Assembly: GCA_016207765.1 (NCBI GenBank)
Contig: JACQOY010000145.1
Location: 1-14,995, forward strand
Direction: 5' to 3'
DNA length: 14,995 nucleotides
Origin: Deltaproteobacteria bacterium
GTDB lineage: Bacteria > UBA10199 > SBBF01
Under the pieces are notes generated by a model. That model was not told where the DNA came from, did no database searches, and was given only the letters and a program-made list of their open reading frames with translations. A program made the translations under genes and the position numbers. Of the stretch, positions 1-6,023 are shown piece by piece; within the stretch, counting starts at the first letter, position 1, and every line of letters begins with the position of its first letter.

Positions 1-470
1 AAAATGCCGCCGCCGATGCCGGTTAGGCCCGAGAGGAAGCCGAGGGGGGCACCGATAATCAGACCCCATGTAGGGGCGTCCGCCTTGGGCGGACGCCCAT
101 GATTGGCGTCAATTTCGGTATTAAAAAAGAATAAAAGCCTCAATCCAGCGCCCATCAACGATATGCCGAGAAGGATCAAAAACAAATTCTTGCCGACGGG
201 CATGCTTCCCCCCAAATATGCCATGGGGACCGATGCGATGGCAAAGGGGAGGGCGACTTTCAGCGGGAGATGACAGTTTCTTATATAATGATAAAGGCCT
301 CCAGTGACAACAACGAGATTGCAGATCAGTGCCACCTTGGGGATAGACAGATAGGGAAGGTTAAAAAGAACAAGCAAGGCCAGATAGGTCGAACCGCCGC
401 CGAAACCGACGCTCGCGTAGATCAGCGCGGTCAGGAAAAAAAGCGGCACAAGATAAAAAATATTTTCCAT
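1..470 (-). CDS. TauE/SafE (TSUP) family membrane permease, C-terminus cut by window edge
   Basis: About 156 residues are visible; the gene runs off the left edge. The family exports or imports sulfur-containing anions or organic acids across the inner membrane; the substrate here cannot be told. The protein is almost all hydrophobic helices. The N-terminal glycine-rich motif ASVGFGGGS follows the first helix, and its internal repeat SGLTGIGGG appears at the cut end, which is the duplicated signature of the family. The ATG at 470 has AGGAG about 10 nt upstream and follows the moaC-mogA stop by 31 bp, so it is probably the last gene of the moa operon; an anion permease beside Moco genes could move an oxyanion or sulfur compound (inference). 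The linker HGRPPKADAP between two helices is encoded by a GTAGGGGCG-type hairpin (see repeat at 73-99). Confidence 0.85.
   Translation of the reverse strand, partial: MENIFYLVPLFFLTALIYASVGFGGGSTYLALLVLFNLPYLSIPKVALICNLVVVTGGLYHYIRNCHLPLKVALPFAIASVPMAYLGGSMPVGKNLFLILLGISLMGAGLRLLFFFNTEIDANHGRPPKADAPTWGLIIGAPLGFLSGLTGIGGGI
73..99. repeat. GTAGGGGCG-type hairpin inside the permease gene
   Basis: Inverted arms at 74-84 and 88-98 (11 bp, loop TTG) begin with the GGGGCG core also seen at 2532-2559, 6842-6975 and 14810-14833. It lies in frame in the permease gene and encodes a polar linker between two membrane helices. Confidence 0.75.
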
Positions 471-501
471 CTTCTTCACTCCTCACTCATTACTCCGTAC
501 T

Positions 502-1518
502 TCAATGTCCCCCTCCCCCCATCATCTTGTAGCTGTGCAGTACAGCCGGAAAAATCGCATCGAGCGATTCCGTCGTCCCCCGCGATGATCCCGGCAGGTT
601 GACGATGACGGTATTTCCCTTTAGGCCCGCCAGGCCCCGTGAAAGCATGGCGTAGGGGGTTCTTTTTTGGCCGAACTGCCGCATTGCCTCTGCGATACCG
701 GGCGCCTCGCGATCGATCACTTCGCGCGTTGCCTCGACCGTCACGTCTCGCGGCCCAAATCCGGTGCCGCCGGTGGTGACAATGAGGTGGAATCCTTTTT
801 CCGAGAGCGCGAGGAGTTCTTTTTTGATCTGTTCTTTTTCATCCGGCAAGACGACATATTGGATCTCGGCGATTCCCAGTTTTGCCAGCCGTTCCCGGAT
901 GATTTTGCCCGATTTGTCCTCCCGCGTCCCTTTGGCGGTGCCATCCGAGGTGACAACCACCGCGGCCCGAAGATCTTTGGGAATTTTTTCCTGAAAATCC
1001 GATTTGCCGCCGCTCTTTTCGATCAGCCGCGTCGTGATGATTTCCATCTCCTTGTCGATCGGTTTGCACATATCGTAAATCGTGAGCGCCGCAATGGTGA
1101 CGGCGGTGAGCGCCTCCATCTCGACGCCCGTTTTCCAGATGGTCTTGACCGTTGCACGGATACGGATGCCTGACTCCTCCCCTTTGGACCCTAATGGGCT
1201 ACTTCGTTGAGGGGAGGTTGGGTGGGGTAGACCCCCGTTGTCTACCTCCCCCGCCCCCTCCTTACAAAGGAGGGGAGGGTTCTTTTCAAGAAACTCAAAG
1301 TCAATTCTTACCCCATCCAACGGCAGAGGGTGGCAGTAAGGGATCAGCTCCGGCGTCTTTTTGGCGGCCAAGACACCCGCAGTGCGGGCCAGCTCCAGGA
1401 CATCCCCTTTGGGCGTTGTTTTTTCCTTCACCCTTTTGAGGGTCTCCAAGCTCATCGTGATGACGCTTTCCGCCACGGCGGTCCGAAATGTCTCAATTTT
1501 GTTATCGGTGAAAAACAT
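502..1518 (-). CDS. moaC-mogA: Bifunctional MoaC-MogA molybdenum cofactor biosynthesis protein
   Basis: Fusion of two Moco enzymes, 338 residues, cytoplasmic. Residues about 1-175 are MoaC (cyclic pyranopterin monophosphate synthase, working after MoaA): KGDV at 37-40, LIPYCHPL at 58-65, GVEMEALTAV at 131-140, IYDMCK at 147-152 and SGGKS at 169-173. Residues about 180-338 are MogA/MoaB-like (molybdopterin adenylyltransferase): TTGGTGFGPRDVT at 248-260 and LPGSSRG at 308-314. The ATG at 1518 has GGGAGG overlapping the end of moaA, and the moaA stop lies 3 bp upstream, so the two are co-translated. MoaC-MoaB/MogA fusions are known. The oddity is residues 80-117, a proline/glycine-rich insert between two MoaC strands (after IDFEFLEK, before GIRIRATV), encoded by repeat DNA and absent from ordinary MoaC. 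The N-terminus is slightly short compared with E. coli MoaC. Confidence 0.95.
   Translation of the reverse strand: MFFTDNKIETFRTAVAESVITMSLETLKRVKEKTTPKGDVLELARTAGVLAAKKTPELIPYCHPLPLDGVRIDFEFLEKNPPLLCKEGAGEVDNGGLPHPTSPQRSSPLGSKGEESGIRIRATVKTIWKTGVEMEALTAVTIAALTIYDMCKPIDKEMEIITTRLIEKSGGKSDFQEKIPKDLRAAVVVTSDGTAKGTREDKSGKIIRERLAKLGIAEIQYVVLPDEKEQIKKELLALSEKGFHLIVTTGGTGFGPRDVTVEATREVIDREAPGIAEAMRQFGQKRTPYAMLSRGLAGLKGNTVIVNLPGSSRGTTESLDAIFPAVLHSYKMMGGGGH
1172..1281. repeat. Composite intergenic-type repeat inserted in frame in moaC
   Basis: About 110 bp, C/G-skewed. It has CTCCCCTTTG-like and CAAAGGAGGGG-like ends and an inner perfect 7-bp inverted repeat, GGTAGAC (1226-1232) with GTCTACC (1240-1246). 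Its coding-strand translation (NPPLLCKEGAGE..., then QRSSPL) resembles translated dispersed repeats, not MoaC sequence. A 15-bp core at 1196-1210 recurs at 6880-6894 inside the SCO gene, in the same orientation relative to coding and the same frame. Confidence 0.75.
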
Positions 1519-1521
1519 GGT

Positions 1522-2502
1522 TTATCCTCCCAGACTCCGAATCTTCGGAAGTTCCTCGTATTTGTTTTTTTCCAAGAATTCCCCATGCCCCTTCGGCTTG
1601 AGCCAGGCGGTTTCACGGATCAATCGCGCGATTTCTTCATCGGGGGAGCCTTTTCTCATGGGTGTCCGCAGGTCGGTTTCCATGAGTGAAAAAAGGCAGG
1701 GATGGAAACCGCCGGTGGAGGTGAGCCTTAGCCGGGTGCAAGAATCGCAGAACGGTTCGGTCATGGAGGCGATAAATCCAATGCGGCCAAGGCCGCTGTT
1801 CAGGGTGTACGTTTCCGCCACTTGGCCGTTTCGGGGAAGGGGATGCAGGTCAAATTCCTCCCTAATCCATTCGCGGATGAGGGCGATCGGTTTTGTCTGT
1901 TCCAGCTTCCAGCCGGTGCCACAAAGAGGCATGAATTCCAGAAAACGGACCTCCACCGGTTTCTCACGGGTCATTCTGCAAAAGGCGATGACTTCTTCTT
2001 TCGTCAAACTGTCCAAAACGACGACGTTTATTTTCACCTTGAGCCCCGCCTTCAGGGCCTGTCCGATCCCCTCCAAGACAACGGGAAATTCATCTCTTAA
2101 AGTGATGCGTGAAAAGCGTTCCGGATCGAGGCTGTCGAGGCTGACATTCACGCTCGCCAAACCCGCTTCTTTAAGGGGTTGAGCCAGCGGGGCCAAAAGG
2201 GAGCCGTTGGTTGTCAGGCCGAGTTCATTGAGTCCGTCGATATGCGAGAGGGCGGCCACAAGGGCGACTATCTTGTGCCTCAAGAGCGGCTCCCCCCCGG
2301 TCAGACGGATTTTGTTGATTCCCAGCGAGACAAAGATCCGGGCCAAGCGTTCAAACTCGTCGATTCTCAAAACCTCGGCGCGCGGGAGAAGAGAAATTCC
2401 TTCCGGAGGCATGCAGTAGACACAACGAAAATTGCACCGGTCGGTGAGGGAAATACGAAGATAATGAAGAGAACGGCCAAATTGGTCGGTTAGGCGTTCC
2501 AT
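1522..2502 (-). CDS. moaA: GTP 3',8-cyclase MoaA (radical SAM)
   Basis: First step of molybdenum cofactor synthesis: radical SAM rearrangement of GTP to 3',8-cyclo-dihydro-GTP, the substrate of MoaC. 326 residues, the family's usual length. The N-terminal cluster motif is C23-x3-C27-x2-C30 (TDRCNFRCVYC). The C-terminal 4Fe-4S motif is FCDSC followed by Cys 14 residues on (CxxC-x13-C). The protein ends in the conserved Gly-Gly (IRSLGG). The start chosen is the ATG at 2502 (MERLTDQFGR), with AAAGGGG about 6 nt upstream. The reading frame stays open to 2616, but that extension translates the hairpin repeat at 2532-2559 and has no family similarity. First gene of the minus-strand moa operon; expression is probably controlled by the structured leader upstream. 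Confidence 0.97.
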   Translation of the reverse strand: MERLTDQFGRSLHYLRISLTDRCNFRCVYCMPPEGISLLPRAEVLRIDEFERLARIFVSLGINKIRLTGGEPLLRHKIVALVAALSHIDGLNELGLTTNGSLLAPLAQPLKEAGLASVNVSLDSLDPERFSRITLRDEFPVVLEGIGQALKAGLKVKINVVVLDSLTKEEVIAFCRMTREKPVEVRFLEFMPLCGTGWKLEQTKPIALIREWIREEFDLHPLPRNGQVAETYTLNSGLGRIGFIASMTEPFCDSCTRLRLTSTGGFHPCLFSLMETDLRTPMRKGSPDEEIARLIRETAWLKPKGHGEFLEKNKYEELPKIRSLGG

Positions 2503-2531
2503 TGATTCCCCTTTCCAATTTGCGCCGGTTT

Positions 2532-2559
2532 GTAGGGGCGCACGTTTGTGCGCCCCTAC
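2532..2559. repeat. GTAGGGGCG hairpin in the moaA leader
   Basis: Perfect 12-bp stem, 2532-2543 with 2548-2559, loop GTTT. It sits between the putative aptamer and the moaA ribosome binding site. It belongs to the same hairpin class as the copies at 73-99 and 14810-14833. Confidence 0.85.
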
Positions 2560-2561
2560 GT

Positions 2562-2653
2562 CCGGCGGTCGGGAGGCTGTGCCGTTTCCGGCACAGCCCA
2601 TCGGCCGGCTTTTCATCAGTTGACCAAGGAGGATCGCCTGTTAGAAACGCCGG
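2562..2653 (-). ncRNA. Structured moaA leader, candidate Moco riboswitch
   Basis: On the minus strand, CCGGCG (2653-2648) can pair with CGCCGG (2567-2562) to close a roughly 92-nt domain. Inside is a perfect 10-bp hairpin, GGCTGTGCCG and its complement, capped by a GAAA tetraloop (2598-2575), followed by CTCCCGACC. A GC-rich multi-stem domain with a GNRA loop directly ahead of moaA is where the molybdenum cofactor (Moco) RNA motif is found in many proteobacteria. I see the stems and the context; the assignment to that family is inference, since I could not align it to the consensus. Confidence 0.45.
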
Positions 2654-2662
2654 CTCGAGGAA

Positions 2663-2679
2663 TTTGCAACAGTTACAAA
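2663..2679. promoter_or_regulatory. Imperfect palindrome upstream of the moaA leader structure
   Basis: TTTGCAACAGTTACAAA: seven-base arms around a 3-nt centre with one mismatch, 10 bp before the outer stem of the putative aptamer. It could be an operator for a dimeric regulator; it may also be chance in an AT-rich patch. Confidence 0.25.
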
Positions 2680-2693
2680 GGTAGTTGGGGGGG

Positions 2694-2711
2694 AAAAAAG
2701 CCGCTATGCGG
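2694..2711 (-). terminator. Weak hairpin plus T-run downstream of the FNR-like gene
   Basis: On the minus strand CCGC-ATA-GCGG is followed directly by CTTTTTT. The stem is only 4 bp, so it is a weak intrinsic terminator candidate for transcripts leaving the FNR-like gene; it could equally overlap the moaA promoter. Confidence 0.3.
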
Positions 2712-2727
2712 TATATCAGATCGAAAG

Positions 2728-2741
2728 ATGATTCAAATCAT
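2728..2741. promoter_or_regulatory. FNR/DNR-like box upstream of the moa operon
   Basis: ATGATTCAAATCAT contains TGAT-N4-ATCA, the core of the FNR/DNR consensus TTGAT-N4-ATCAA with the outermost base pair changed. If it acts at about -41, moaA transcription would begin near 2693, just ahead of the structured leader. The same core occurs at 3649-3662 beside the FNR-like gene. Confidence 0.45.
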
Positions 2742-2781
2742 ACCAAGCCGATCATTAAATAGACATTAAAGTCGGCTGGTA
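2741..2781. repeat. Inverted repeat with one bulge between fnr-like gene and moaA
   Basis: TACCAAGCCGA (2741-2751) pairs with TCGGCTGGTA (2772-2781) apart from one bulged A; the 20-nt loop holds CATTAAA twice. There is no T-run after it on either strand. Role unknown. Confidence 0.5.
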
Positions 2782-2783
2782 CT

Positions 2784-2836
2784 ATCAGAAACAAAGGGAA
2801 TTCGATGATCAGACGTCATTATATTTTGTTTCTGAT
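2784..2836. repeat. Perfect 12-bp inverted repeat just after the FNR-like gene
   Basis: ATCAGAAACAAA (2784-2795) and TTTGTTTCTGAT (2825-2836) are exact inverted copies with a 29-nt loop, beginning 10 bp past the regulator's stop codon. It may be a 3' mRNA-end hairpin or the ends of a decayed small element. With the items above it accounts for most of the 344-bp gap at 2503-2846, where I see no gene. Confidence 0.6.
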
Positions 2837-2846
2837 TAGTGTCAAA

Positions 2847-3557
2847 TCAATCAGCCAGGTTGGCTGTTTCGGTCAGGCGGGGGAGGTCCAAAAGGGTGAT
2901 TTCACGTCCGGCGACGGTGATGAGATTGTCCTGTTTGAATTCGCTGATCAAGCGGATGACCGATTCTTGCGTGGTGCCGATCAGCTCGGCAATCTCCTCG
3001 CGGGTCAGGGTGATATTCAGTTTGACCCCTTTTTTGGTCTTTTCGCCGTATTTGTTCTTGAAGACCAGAAAAAGTTCTGCGAGGCGTTCCCGGATATTCT
3101 TGTGGACCATGTTGGCGATCTGACGTTCGGCCCTTCCCAGGTCGGTGGCCAAAAGGGTCATGACATTGAAGGCGGTGGTGGGGTGTGAGCCCAGAATTTG
3201 GAAAAAGGTTTTTTTATCGACAAAACAGATCTCCGATTCCTCCAAGGTTTCGGCTGATGAAGTATAGGGTTGCCCGGCCAAAAGACAGCGATACCCCATG
3301 ATATCGCCGGGGCCTGCCAGCCGCACAATCTGCTGATGGCCGTCGGCGTCCATTTTGTAAATTTTAATCTTCCCCGCACTGACGCAATAAAGCCCGTAGG
3401 GCTGATTTCCCTCATAGAAAATGACCTGATGAGACTTGTAATGATTCGTCGTTTTTGCGGAATCGATTTCGTGCAAATGGTCCGCAGAGAGGTCGCAAAA
3501 GACGCTTTTCCCCCGAGTGGAACAGGTTTTGCAATGGATGGGGACCGGTTTGGTCAT
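2847..3557 (-). CDS. FNR-like (CRP/FNR family) regulator with a probable Fe-S cluster
   Basis: 236 residues: a cysteine-bearing N-terminus, a cyclic-nucleotide-binding-like barrel (about 35-125), a dimer helix (about 130-165) and a winged helix-turn-helix (about 180-215). Four cysteines match the FNR oxygen-sensing pattern: C9-x2-C12-x8-C21 near the N-terminus and C111 in EICFVDKKTF, where E. coli FNR has Cys122. This suggests a 4Fe-4S oxygen or NO sensor. The recognition helix TTQESVIRLISEF keeps the Glu and Arg that FNR uses to read TGAT half-sites. The start chosen is the ATG at 3557, with AAGG 9 nt upstream; the frame is open to an ATG at 3599, but that one has no ribosome binding site. 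It diverges from the short CRP-like gene across an FNR-like box and probably controls nir, nar and moa genes (inference). Confidence 0.9.
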   Translation of the reverse strand: MTKPVPIHCKTCSTRGKSVFCDLSADHLHEIDSAKTTNHYKSHQVIFYEGNQPYGLYCVSAGKIKIYKMDADGHQQIVRLAGPGDIMGYRCLLAGQPYTSSAETLEESEICFVDKKTFFQILGSHPTTAFNVMTLLATDLGRAERQIANMVHKNIRERLAELFLVFKNKYGEKTKKGVKLNITLTREEIAELIGTTQESVIRLISEFKQDNLITVAGREITLLDLPRLTETANLAD

Positions 3558-3643
3558 TGTTTTCAACCTTAAAATGAATGGCCCTGTTCCGTCAACCATT
3601 CGATTAACTCATGGTGAAGGAGTCCGTCGGGGGATAATCGGGG

Positions 3644-3667
3644 TCAAACTGATCCAGATCAGCTTGA
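3644..3667. promoter_or_regulatory. 24-bp palindrome holding an FNR/DNR-like box
   Basis: Near-perfect inverted repeat (one mismatch per arm) centred on CTGATCCAGATCAG at 3649-3662, which is TGAT-N4-ATCA. It lies in the 171-bp gap between the divergent FNR-like gene and the short CRP-like gene, so it could serve autoregulation and the nir-side operon together. No good -10 lies at the ideal spacing on either side. Confidence 0.6.
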
Positions 3668-3728
3668 AAACTGACGCCGCTCATTTTTGTTCTCAGAAGG
3701 ATCAAGTACACAGAAAGTGGGAGTATGT

Positions 3729-4091
3729 ATGCAATCATCCCATTGTTGTCGACCCAGTCCCAAACAGGAGAAGGTGTATAGCCGTCTTCACGAGTCGCTG
3801 GACCGTCTGATCCGGGAGGGAAATGCGGTTCATTACCGCAAAGGGCAGGTCATTTTCTACGAAGGACATCACCCCTGCGGTTTTTACCTCTTGAAAGAAG
3901 GAAGGGTCAGTTTGAAGGAATCAACAGCCGGATCCAGGCCGAAAATGCACCCGACGGAGGACAAGCTTTTGGGGTTGGTACATCTCCTCTCTGAAACGCC
4001 GTACTGTTCCACCTGCACGGCGGAAGAAGATGTGGACATTATTTTCGTTCCCAAGACGATTGTTCTCCAATATCTGGATGAAAACAAGTAA
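3729..4091 (+). CDS. Short CRP/FNR-like sensor-domain protein without DNA-binding domain
   Basis: 120 residues forming only the N-terminal and barrel part of a CRP/FNR-family protein: KGQVIFYEGHHPCGFYLLKEGRVSL (about 38-62) matches the QVIFYEG strand region of the divergent full-length regulator, and the protein ends (LQYLDENK) where the dimer helix would start. No helix-turn-helix is present, and none is encoded downstream, because a separate gene with its own strong ribosome binding site begins 10 bp later. Cysteines at 6, 7, 50, 93 and 96 could bind metal or a cluster. The ATG at 3729 has GGGAG upstream; the frame also opens at a TTG at 3687. It may be a truncated duplicate of the neighbour, a decoy or heterodimer partner, or an independent ligand-binding protein. 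Confidence 0.75.
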   Translation: MQSSHCCRPSPKQEKVYSRLHESLDRLIREGNAVHYRKGQVIFYEGHHPCGFYLLKEGRVSLKESTAGSRPKMHPTEDKLLGLVHLLSETPYCSTCTAEEDVDIIFVPKTIVLQYLDENK

Positions 4092-4101
4092 AGGAGGGTC
4101 C

Positions 4102-4479
4102 ATGCAAATCGGGATTCCTTTTGCGCGGTTCGGCATGCTTACCGCCGGCGAGGAAAACACAAAAGTCCGTCTTTTGTACTTCAAGATTTTAAATGCCCTG
4201 TTCGTTTCGTTTTTCGGCGGTAGACCGCATGTGGGGGCGGTTACCGCGGTTCTGAAGCCGAATTCGCGGGAGTATGCAAAGACGGTGAAACTGCCGGGGC
4301 ACCGTGACGATGTGGTCACGCGCAAGGCCGGTTCGATCTTGTCCCAAAGAATTCCTGGCCCGGTGGTGGCGACGGCGGGGATCCACTACGACAACGCCAC
4401 CCCTCTGCAGATCCGCGCCATCGTCAAAAACAGCGAACTCTTGAGCCGGCAATTGCTGAGCGTTCTACGGAAGGGTTAA
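4102..4479 (+). CDS. LpdD-like (prenylated-flavin chaperone-like) small protein
   Basis: 125 residues, no signal peptide. The motifs GGRPHVGAV (39-47), LPGHRDD (64-70) and GIHYDNAT (93-100) resemble the small subunit D of gallate/UbiD-type decarboxylases (LpdD), proposed to help handle prenylated FMN. This rests on recalled family motifs, not a search. Translation starts at 4102 with an excellent AAAGGAGG 5 nt away; the frame is open from 4030 inside the preceding gene, but that part is a shadow. No UbiD or UbiX homologue lies in the window, so a decarboxylase role is unsupported here. Placed between a CRP-like gene and nirK, it may have another ligand-handling or redox role (inference). Confidence 0.7.
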   Translation: MQIGIPFARFGMLTAGEENTKVRLLYFKILNALFVSFFGGRPHVGAVTAVLKPNSREYAKTVKLPGHRDDVVTRKAGSILSQRIPGPVVATAGIHYDNATPLQIRAIVKNSELLSRQLLSVLRKG

Positions 4480-4505
4480 TCCTAGCCTAAAATTCCAAGA
4501 AAACA

Positions 4506-4511
4506 TATAAT
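4506..4511 (+). promoter_or_regulatory. Candidate -10 element ahead of nirK
   Basis: A perfect TATAAT lies 33 bp before the nirK ATG. The position 17 bp upstream (TAGCCT) is not a -35 box, which would suit an activator-dependent promoter; no FNR-type palindrome is seen at the expected place. Confidence 0.4.
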
Positions 4512-4544
4512 CACCCCTTTTCTGTCACGATCAAGGAGGATCCT

Positions 4545-6020
4545 ATGACAAGAATGGGTTTGTCTGTTTTTTTGTCTTTGGGAATTTTTGCTTCGGCGTG
4601 TCAACAACCGATGCCGGATACCGGCGGATCGGCCAAGGGAGATTTTGGCTCCCCCAGAGGCGATCCGATTGAGGCGGTTCTGACACAGGCGCCGGAATTG
4701 CCGCCACCGACCAAGAGGGATTATCCCGCAAAAGTGGTGGTTCATCTTGAGGTAAAAGAGGTTGTTCTTCCGATTGCCGATGGGGTCGACTACACCTTTT
4801 GGACGTTTGGCGGCCAGGTGCCGGGTAAATTCATTCGTGTCCGCCAGGGAGATACGGTCGAACTCCATCTGCAAAACCATCCCGACAACAAGATGCCGCA
4901 CAATATTGATTTGCATGCGGTAACCGGCCCAGGGGGAGGCGCCACCAGCACCTTTACGGCGCCGGGGCACGAATCGCAATTTACCTTCAAGGCCTTAAAT
5001 CAGGGGCTTTTTGTCTACCACTGCGCCACCGCCCCAGTGGGGATGCATATTGCCAACGGGATGTACGGCCTGATTTTTGTCGAGCCGCCTGAGGGATTGC
5101 CCCCCGTCGACCACGAATACTATGTCATGCAGGGTGATTTTTACACGGTTGGAAAATACCGGGCAAAAGGGCTTCAACCCTTCGATATGCAGAAGGCCAT
5201 CGAGGAAAACGCGACTTACGTGGTTTTTAACGGCTCCGAAGATTCGCTGGTGGGGGAGAAGGCGCTAAAGGCCAAGGTTGGGGAAACCATCCGTCTTTTT
5301 ATCGGCAACGGCGGACCCAATTTGGTCAGCAGTTTTCATGTCATCGGCGAGATTTTCGACAGGGTCTATCAGGAAGGGGGGACACGATACCAGGAAAATG
5401 TCCAGACAACGCTTGTCCCCGCCGGCGGCTCCGCGATTGTGGAATACAAGATCGAAGTTCCGGGCACTTACATTCTGGTTGATCATTCGATCTTTCGGGC
5501 ATTCAACAAAGGGGCGCTGGGGATGATGAAGGTGGAGGGAGAAGAGCGCAAAGATATTTATTCGGGCAAGGAGGTCGATTCGGATTATCTCGCCGACAAG
5601 GCGGCGCCGTCGCAGGCCGTTGCCAAGGCGGCGGAAAAAATGAAGGAAGGGGAGTTGACGGGGGACCTGCAGATTGCCGCCGGAAAAACGCTTTTTCAGG
5701 GGACCTGTTCCACTTGTCATCAGGCAAATGGCGAGGGCATTGAAGGAGTTTTTCCACCGTTGGCGAAATCGGATTTTCTCATGGCGGACAAGGGACGTTC
5801 GATCGAAATAGTTCTGAACGGCCTTGAGGGGTCGGTCGTTGTAAACGGCAAGCCCTATCATTCCGTCATGCCTCCGATGAGCCAGTTGAATGATGATGAG
5901 ATTGCGAACATTCTTACCTATGTGAGAAACTCATGGGGAAACCAGGGAGAGGTTGTCAGCCCGGCCGAGGTGCAGGCCGTTCGTGAAAAAACGGCGCGGC
6001 CGCCGGGGGCGGCGAAGTAG
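4545..6020 (+). CDS. nirK: Copper nitrite reductase NirK, AniA-like, with C-terminal cytochrome c domain
   Basis: Reduces nitrite to nitric oxide outside the cytoplasmic membrane. 491 residues. A signal peptide ends in the lipobox FASAC (Cys19), so it is probably membrane-tethered. Two cupredoxin domains (about 60-185 and 190-335) carry the full copper set: type 1 ligands H119, C160, H168, M173; type 2 ligands H124, H159, H314; catalytic D122 and H265. The segment [18 protein letters not shown] is typical of the AniA class. Residues about 375-465 are a haem c domain (C388-x2-C391-H392, axial Met 442 or 445), which would feed electrons straight to the type 1 copper; such fusions are known, for example in Ralstonia pickettii. 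The ribosome binding site AAGGAGG is 6 nt before the ATG. nirV follows after 3 bp. Expression is probably anaerobic. Confidence 0.97.
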   Translation: MTRMGLSVFLSLGIFASACQQPMPDTGGSAKGDFGSPRGDPIEAVLTQAPELPPPTKRDYPAKVVVHLEVKEVVLPIADGVDYTFWTFGGQVPGKFIRVRQGDTVELHLQNHPDNKMPHNIDLHAVTGPGGGATSTFTAPGHESQFTFKALNQGLFVYHCATAPVGMHIANGMYGLIFVEPPEGLPPVDHEYYVMQGDFYTVGKYRAKGLQPFDMQKAIEENATYVVFNGSEDSLVGEKALKAKVGETIRLFIGNGGPNLVSSFHVIGEIFDRVYQEGGTRYQENVQTTLVPAGGSAIVEYKIEVPGTYILVDHSIFRAFNKGALGMMKVEGEERKDIYSGKEVDSDYLADKAAPSQAVAKAAEKMKEGELTGDLQIAAGKTLFQGTCSTCHQANGEGIEGVFPPLAKSDFLMADKGRSIEIVLNGLEGSVVVNGKPYHSVMPPMSQLNDDEIANILTYVRNSWGNQGEVVSPAEVQAVREKTARPPGAAK

Positions 6021-6023
6021 GCG

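Noticed and set aside
667..1173. Long plus-strand open frame opposite moaC-mogA
   Set aside because: Antisense shadow of a clearly conserved gene; no motif and no ribosome binding site.
2503..2616. 38-residue N-terminal extension of MoaA in the same open frame
   Set aside because: It translates the hairpin repeat (VGAHKRAPL), lacks family similarity, and a good ribosome binding site precedes the ATG at 2502.
3921..4325. Minus-strand open frame across the CRP-like and LpdD-like genes
   Set aside because: Overlaps two plus-strand genes with good ribosome binding sites and has no family resemblance.
4527..4536. Possible FNR half-site (ACGATCAAGG) upstream of nirK
   Set aside because: Only one half (ATCAA) fits; the partner positions do not match TTGAT, and it abuts the ribosome binding site.
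5265..5861. 198-codon minus-strand open frame opposite nirK
   Set aside because: Shadow of nirK, whose full catalytic residue set is on the plus strand.
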